Shown: positions 59,422-64,000 of the stretch, piece by piece | How positions within the stretch are numbered: the stretch's first letter is position 1 | Layout: each line of letters starts with the position of its first letter | Assembly: GCF_002077695.1 (NCBI RefSeq) | Contig: NZ_MWUE01000027.1 | Span: 1-64,000, forward strand | Direction of reading: 5' to 3' | Source: Pantoea latae | GTDB taxonomy: Bacteria > Pseudomonadota > Gammaproteobacteria > Enterobacterales > Enterobacteriaceae | DNA length: 64,000 nt | Notes under the pieces: generated by a model | Told to the model about the DNA's origin: nothing | The model's input: only the letters and a program-made list of their open reading frames with translations | The model's database searches: none | Made by a program: the position numbers and the translations under genes

Positions 59422-60621
59422 ATGTATCAACCTGTCGCGCTATTTATCGGCCTGCGCTATATGCGCGGGCGAGCATCGGATCGCTTTGGTCGCTTCGTTT
59501 CCTGGCTCTCCACTATCGGCATCACGCTTGGCGTGCTGGCCCTGGTCACCGTTCTCTCGGTGATGAACGGCTTTGAGCGCGAGCTGGAGGGCAACATTCT
59601 TGGGCTGATGCCGCAGGCGCTGGTCACCAGTGAGAAGGGCAGCATTAACCCGCAGCAGCAGCCCGCCGACAGCCTTAAGCTGGCGGGCGTCAGCCGCATG
59701 GCGCCACTTACCACCGCCGACGTGGTGCTGCAAAGCGCGCACAACGTCTCGGTTGGCGTCATGCTTGGCATTCAGCCCGATGAGAAGGATCCCCTCACGC
59801 CTTATCTGGTCAACACGCCGCAAAGCGTGCTGCAGTCGGGCCAGTACAATGTCATCCTCGGCGAACAGCTGGCGACGCAGCTTGGCGTCAAGCGCGGCGA
59901 CGAGCTGCGCCTGATGGTGCCGTCGGTCAGCCAGTTTACTCCGATGGGGCGCGTGCCGAGCCAGCGGCTCTTTACCGTGGCAGGCACCTATGCCGCCAAC
60001 AGCGAGGTGGATCGCTATCAGATCCTGGTTAATCAGCAGGACGCCTCGCGCCTGATGCGGTATCCGGCGGGCAACGTGACCGGCTGGCGCCTGTGGCTGG
60101 ATAAGCCGCTGGCGGTGGATGCACTCAGCCAGCAGTCGCTGCCGGACGGGCTGGTGTGGAAAGACTGGCGCGAGCGCAAAGGCGATCTTTTCCAGGCGGT
60201 GCGCATGGAGAAAAATATGATGGGGCTGCTGCTCAGCCTGATCGTCGCCGTCGCCGCCTTTAATATCATTACCTCGCTCGGCCTGCTGATTATGGAGAAG
60301 CAGGGCGAAGTGGCGATCCTGCAAACCCAGGGGCTGACGCGCCGTCAGATTGTCGCGGTCTTTATGGTGCAGGGCGCCAGCGCCGGCATTATCGGCGCGC
60401 TGCTCGGCACGCTGCTCGGCGTGCTGCTCGCCAGCCAGCTCAATAATCTGATGCCGGTGATCGGCCTGTTTTTAGACGGCGCGGCGCTGCCGGTCGACAT
60501 CAATGTCTGGCAGGTGGTGACCATCGCCGTGACGGCGATGGTGGTCGCGCTGCTGTCGACGCTCTATCCCTCCTGGCGCGCCGCCGCCGTTCAACCCGCT
60601 GAGGCTTTACGTTATGAGTAA
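59422..60621 (+). CDS. lolC: LolC, lipoprotein-releasing ABC permease
   Basis: 399 aa from ATG 59422, equal to E. coli; a frame from 59329 is leader. [41 protein letters not shown] carries the first membrane helix, followed by a large periplasmic domain (residues about 50-265) and three C-terminal helices (FtsX family). It forms LolCD2E, which hands outer-membrane lipoproteins to LolA. It overlaps lolD by 8 bp. Confidence 0.96.
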   Translation: MYQPVALFIGLRYMRGRASDRFGRFVSWLSTIGITLGVLALVTVLSVMNGFERELEGNILGLMPQALVTSEKGSINPQQQPADSLKLAGVSRMAPLTTADVVLQSAHNVSVGVMLGIQPDEKDPLTPYLVNTPQSVLQSGQYNVILGEQLATQLGVKRGDELRLMVPSVSQFTPMGRVPSQRLFTVAGTYAANSEVDRYQILVNQQDASRLMRYPAGNVTGWRLWLDKPLAVDALSQQSLPDGLVWKDWRERKGDLFQAVRMEKNMMGLLLSLIVAVAAFNIITSLGLLIMEKQGEVAILQTQGLTRRQIVAVFMVQGASAGIIGALLGTLLGVLLASQLNNLMPVIGLFLDGAALPVDINVWQVVTIAVTAMVVALLSTLYPSWRAAAVQPAEALRYE

Positions 60622-61318
60622 CACCCCTTTGTTGCAGTGCCGCGCGCTGTGCAAACGCTATCAGGAAGGCAGCGTGCAGACGGACGTGCTGCGCGACGTC
60701 ACCTTTAGCCTGCAGCCCGGCGAGCTGATGGCGATTGTCGGCAGCTCCGGCTCCGGCAAAAGTACGCTGTTGCATCTGCTGGGCGGTCTGGACGCGCCGA
60801 CCTCCGGCGATGTGGTGTTTGACGGTCAGTCGCTGAACGCCATGTCGTCGTCAGCCAAAGCGGCGCTGCGCAACCGCGAGCTGGGCTTTATCTACCAGTT
60901 CCACCATCTGCTGCCTGACTTTAACGCGCTGGAAAACGTGGCGATGCCGCTGCTGATCGGCAAGGTTGGCAAGGCGGAAGCGCAGCAGCGCGCGCGCGAA
61001 ATGCTGGCAGCGGTCGGGCTGGAGAAGCGCGCGCATCATCGTCCTTCGGAGCTGTCGGGCGGCGAGCGTCAGCGCGTCTCTATCGCGCGCGCGCTGGTGA
61101 ACCGTCCGCGTCTGGTGATGGCGGATGAGCCGACCGGCAACCTCGACGCGCGCAACGCCGATGCCATTTTCGAACTGCTGGGCGAGCTGAACGTCCGTCA
61201 GGGCACCGCCTTTCTGGTGGTGACGCACGATCTGCATCTGGCGAAGCGGCTGTCGCGTCAGATGGAGATGCGCGACGGGCAGTTAAGCGAGCAGGTGACC
61301 TTAGCAGGAGCGCTGTAA
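60614..61318 (+). CDS. lolD: LolD, lipoprotein-releasing ABC ATPase
   Basis: 234 aa. Walker [17 protein letters not shown], signature [15 protein letters not shown], Walker [13 protein letters not shown] and switch His VTHD are all intact. The [18 protein letters not shown] block is typical of LolD. It overlaps lolC by 8 bp and lolE by 1 bp. Confidence 0.97.
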   Translation: MSNTPLLQCRALCKRYQEGSVQTDVLRDVTFSLQPGELMAIVGSSGSGKSTLLHLLGGLDAPTSGDVVFDGQSLNAMSSSAKAALRNRELGFIYQFHHLLPDFNALENVAMPLLIGKVGKAEAQQRAREMLAAVGLEKRAHHRPSELSGGERQRVSIARALVNRPRLVMADEPTGNLDARNADAIFELLGELNVRQGTAFLVVTHDLHLAKRLSRQMEMRDGQLSEQVTLAGAL

Positions 61319-62562
61319 TGGGTTCGTCGTTATCCCTGTTGTTAGGGCTGCGTTTCAGCCGCGGCCGTCGCGGCGGTGGCATGGTGTCGCTGATTTCCAT
61401 TATCTCCACGCTCGGCATCGCGCTGGGCGTGGCGGTGCTGATTATCGGCCTGAGCGCCATGAACGGCTTCGAGCGCGAGCTGAATAACCGCATTCTGGCG
61501 GTGGTGCCGCACGGCGAAATCGAGGCGGTGAATCAGCCGTTCCGCAACTGGCAGTCGCTAATTGCGCCGGTTGAGCAGGTGCCCGGCATCGCCGCCGCCG
61601 CGCCCTACGTTAATTTTACCGGGTTGATCGAGAGCGGTGCGAAGCTGCAGGCGCTGCAGGTGAAGGGCGTCGACCCGGCGCAGGAGCCGCGCCTGAGCGC
61701 GCTGCCGCAGTTCGTTGAGGGCGACGGCTGGAAAACCTTCGCCGCCGGCAAGCAGCAGATTATTTTAGGCGGCGGCATTGCCCGCACGCTGAACGTGAAG
61801 CAGGGCAGCTGGATTACCATCCTGATCCCCAACAACGACGGCGGCACGAAGCTGCTGCAGCCGAAGCGCATTCGCCTGCAGGTGAGCGGCATTTTGCAGC
61901 TGAGCGGCATGCTGGACCACAGTCTGGCGCTGGTGCCGCTGGCGGACGCGCAAAACTACCTCGATATGGGTGACAGTGTCACGGGCATTGCTCTGAAGAT
62001 GAAGGATCCCTTTCAGGCGGTGAAGCTGGTGCGCGACGCGGGCGAGGCGACGCACGGCTACGTCTATATTCGCAGCTGGATTGGCACCTTCGGCTATATG
62101 TATCGCGATATTCAGATGATCCGCGCCATTATGTATCTGGCGATGGTGCTGGTAATTGGCGTAGCCTGTTTCAATATCGTTTCGACGCTGGTGATGGCGG
62201 TGAAGGATAAGAGCAGCGACATCGCGGTGCTGCGCACGCTTGGCGCGAAAGACGGGCTGATCCGCGCGATTTTTATCTGGTACGGCCTGCTGGCGGGGCT
62301 ATTAGGCAGCGTCAGCGGCGTGGTGATTGGCGTGCTGGTGGCGCTCAATCTCACCACGCTGGTGCGCGGGCTGGAATCGCTGACCGGGCATCATTTGCTG
62401 GCGGGCGATATCTATTTTATCGATTTTCTGCCCTCGGAGCTGCACTGGCTGGATGTCGGCTCTGTTTTGCTGACCGCCATCGTGCTGAGCCTGCTGGCAA
62501 GCTGGTATCCGGCGCGTCGCGCCAGTCGCATCGATCCGGCGCGCGTGCTGAGCGGGCAGTAA
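61318..62562 (+). CDS. lolE: LolE, lipoprotein-releasing ABC permease
   Basis: 414 aa, equal to E. coli. FRFS-type start ([52 protein letters not shown]), periplasmic domain and C-terminal FtsX helices. It recognises the lipoproteins that LolCDE extracts. In E. coli nagK follows; here it does not. Confidence 0.96.
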   Translation: MGSSLSLLLGLRFSRGRRGGGMVSLISIISTLGIALGVAVLIIGLSAMNGFERELNNRILAVVPHGEIEAVNQPFRNWQSLIAPVEQVPGIAAAAPYVNFTGLIESGAKLQALQVKGVDPAQEPRLSALPQFVEGDGWKTFAAGKQQIILGGGIARTLNVKQGSWITILIPNNDGGTKLLQPKRIRLQVSGILQLSGMLDHSLALVPLADAQNYLDMGDSVTGIALKMKDPFQAVKLVRDAGEATHGYVYIRSWIGTFGYMYRDIQMIRAIMYLAMVLVIGVACFNIVSTLVMAVKDKSSDIAVLRTLGAKDGLIRAIFIWYGLLAGLLGSVSGVVIGVLVALNLTTLVRGLESLTGHHLLAGDIYFIDFLPSELHWLDVGSVLLTAIVLSLLASWYPARRASRIDPARVLSGQ

Positions 62563-62646
62563 CCGGGCGGCATCGCGCTGTCATACGCGGCCGCTACACT
62601 TGAGATTTTCAGGCGGCGACCCGAACGTCGCCCACAAGGAGTTTTT

Positions 62647-63480
62647 ATGCGTACACCGCGTCGACGCTTGCGACTCGCCCGCTATAAGAAGACCCGCCGC
62701 AAGGTGCATCAGCGCTTTCGCCAGCGTATTTTTGAGCGCGATCGTCAGGTTGAGCTGGCGGCCCATCCGCAGCCGTTTGTGGTGGTGCTGACCGGCGCGG
62801 GCATTTCAGCCGAGTCAGGCATTCAGACCTTCCGCGCCGCTGACGGGCTGTGGGAGGAGCACCGCGTGGAGGATGTGGCGACGCCGGAGGGCTATCGTCG
62901 CGATCCCGAGCTGGTGCAGCGTTTTTACAACGCGCGCCGCCGGACGCTGCAGTCGGGCGATATTCAGCCTAATGCCGCGCACAAGGCGCTGGCGGAGCTG
63001 GAGCAGGTGCTGGGCGACAACTTTTTGCTGGTAACGCAGAATATCGACAATCTGCACGAGCGCGCGGGCAACAGCCGCGTGCTGCATATGCACGGCGAGC
63101 TGCTGAAGGCGCGCTGCACCAGCAGCGGACAGGTGATTGCGTGGCACGAGGATCTCACCACCGAGGATCGCTGCACCTGCTGTCAGTTTCCTGCGCCGCT
63201 GCGCCCGCATGTGGTGTGGTTTGGGGAGATGCCCATCGGCATGGAGGAGATTTATCATGCGCTGGAGCAGGCGGATCTGTTTATCGCCATCGGCACTTCA
63301 GGGCATGTTTATCCGGCGGCCGGTTTTGTGCATGAGGCGAAGCTGCAGGGCGCGCATACCGTGGAGCTGAATCTGGAGCCGAGCCAGGTGGGCAACGAGT
63401 TTGCCGAACGTCACTACGGGCTGGCGAGCGAGGAAGTGCCGCAGTTTGTGGATGGATTTTTACGCAGTTTGTATAAGTAA
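62647..63480 (+). CDS. cobB: CobB, NAD-dependent protein deacylase (sirtuin)
   Basis: 277 aa; the ATG at 62647 has AAGGAG 6-11 bases upstream and gives the long isoform with a basic N-terminus ([18 protein letters not shown]). Sirtuin motifs: [24 protein letters not shown] (Tyr/Arg that favour succinyl-lysine), [12 protein letters not shown], catalytic VLHMHGE, four zinc cysteines (ARCTSS.., RCTCC) and [11 protein letters not shown]. It removes acetyl and succinyl groups from lysines of metabolic enzymes. Confidence 0.95.
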   Translation: MRTPRRRLRLARYKKTRRKVHQRFRQRIFERDRQVELAAHPQPFVVVLTGAGISAESGIQTFRAADGLWEEHRVEDVATPEGYRRDPELVQRFYNARRRTLQSGDIQPNAAHKALAELEQVLGDNFLLVTQNIDNLHERAGNSRVLHMHGELLKARCTSSGQVIAWHEDLTTEDRCTCCQFPAPLRPHVVWFGEMPIGMEEIYHALEQADLFIAIGTSGHVYPAAGFVHEAKLQGAHTVELNLEPSQVGNEFAERHYGLASEEVPQFVDGFLRSLYK

Positions 63481-63514
63481 GCGCGATTAAAAGTTGCGGT
63501 GGAACAGGTGCTCA

Positions 63515-63622
63515 CCGCAGGTGGCAGGGACCGATCGCAAAGACGCAAAAGGCGGCATCCCTGCCAGCTCGGCCCGCGACATCCTTGTCGCGGGACGCTT
63601 TGCTCCTCGGTCCCTGTCACCC
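63515..63622. repeat. intergenic palindromic repeat element
   Basis: The cobB-potD gap holds nested inverted repeats: outer GGCAGGGACCGA (63523-63534) with TCGGTCCCTGTC (63607-63618), and an inner hairpin CCCGCGACA-TCCT-TGTCGCGGG (63573-63594). The structure resembles mobile palindromic intergenic units of enterobacteria. Copy number cannot be judged here. In addition it may end the convergent transcripts. Confidence 0.55.
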
Positions 63623-63677
63623 GCTGTTAAACTCTGGCGTGGCTGTTAGACGACAAGTCCTGCTCCCAGCCTTTTTG

Positions 63678-64000
63678 TTACCGACCCGCCTTAAGCTTCT
63701 GGAACAGCGTCTCATACTGCACGCTGGCGTCGCCGACGTCGTTCTGCCATTCGCCGTTCTTAATCACCTCCGCTGACGGATAGAGCGACGGATCGTTCGC
63801 CACCGCCTTCGGCAGCAGTGCTTTGGCGGCGAGGTTTGGCGTTGGGTAGCCGATGGTTTCCGCCACTTTCGCCGCCACGTCGGGACGCAGCAGGAAGTTG
63901 ATCAGCTTCAGCGCGCCCGCCTTGTTTTTGGCGTTGGCCGGGATCGCCAGGTTATCCATCCAGAAAATCCCGCCCTCTTTCGGCCATACCACCTCCAGCG
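63678..64000 (-). CDS. potD: PotD, spermidine/putrescine-binding protein (3' part)
   Basis: Only the C-terminal 107 or so residues are inside the window; the gene continues beyond 64000, and the GTG at 63992 is an internal Val, not a start. VVWPKEGGIFWMDNLAIPANAK, KLINFLLRPDVAAKVAETIGYPTPN and NGEWQNDVGDASVQYETLFQKLKAGR match PotD. It is the periplasmic binding protein of the PotABCD polyamine importer. Confidence 0.95.
   Translation of the reverse strand, partial: LEVVWPKEGGIFWMDNLAIPANAKNKAGALKLINFLLRPDVAAKVAETIGYPTPNLAAKALLPKAVANDPSLYPSAEVIKNGEWQNDVGDASVQYETLFQKLKAGR

Overview
This 64 kb window is a chromosomal stretch from a gamma-proteobacterium of the order Enterobacterales, most likely of the family Erwiniaceae (Pantoea/Mixta/Erwinia-like). 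The basis is near-collinearity with the E. coli 23-25 min region (flgN-flgL, rne, rluC, the fab cluster, ptsG, hinT-ndh, mfd, lolCDE, cobB, potD), proteins closely resembling their E. coli counterparts, and a GC-rich core (high fifties to about 60% by eye, not computed). Genus and species cannot be fixed from this sequence alone.

Layout. (1) 1-1990: an AT-richer accessory patch with a type VI secretion Hcp, a Tlde1-like L,D-transpeptidase-fold effector and a predicted periplasmic immunity protein, placed beside the flagellar cluster. (2) 1992-13546: flgNMA on the minus strand and flgBCDEFGHIJKL on the plus strand (rod, hook, rings, junction proteins, chaperone and anti-sigma factor), with sigma-28 promoters visible before flgM and flgK. 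(3) 13692-19150: rne with a long autoregulatory leader, rluC and yceF. (4) 19291-29796: yceD-rpmF-plsX-fabHDG-acpP-fabF, then pabC-mltG-tmk-holB-ycfH (fatty-acid and phospholipid synthesis, ribosomal L32, folate, septal murein, dTMP kinase, DNA polymerase delta' subunit). (5) 30082-34315: ptsG followed by a two-gene GH105 hydrolase plus GPH-family transporter unit, with a KdgR-like operator upstream; it looks like a catabolic module for pectin-derived rhamnogalacturonides. (6) 34669-40823: hinT, ycfL, lpoB, thiK, nagZ, ycfP, ndh, ycfJ. (7) 40916-51508: divergent putA/putP with GTTGCA operator motifs between them, Fur-boxed efeUOB, and phoH; in E. coli this block lies on the other side of the flg cluster. 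(8) 51559-53728: a very AT-rich islet holding a lone ParA-type ATPase, bounded by tandem copies of the tRNA-Ser(GGA) 3' end. (9) 53972-64000: phoA, mfd, a small unknown gene, lolCDE, cobB, a palindromic repeat element, and the 3' part of potD running off the window.

The core genes are ordinary housekeeping genes. The accessory points of interest are the Hcp/Tlde1/immunity module, the KdgR-linked GH105/transporter pair, and the tRNA-Ser islet with its solitary ParA and palindromic or repeated upstream sites. No CRISPR array, rRNA or transposase was seen. All statements on homology come from recognising protein and DNA motifs; no database search was run.
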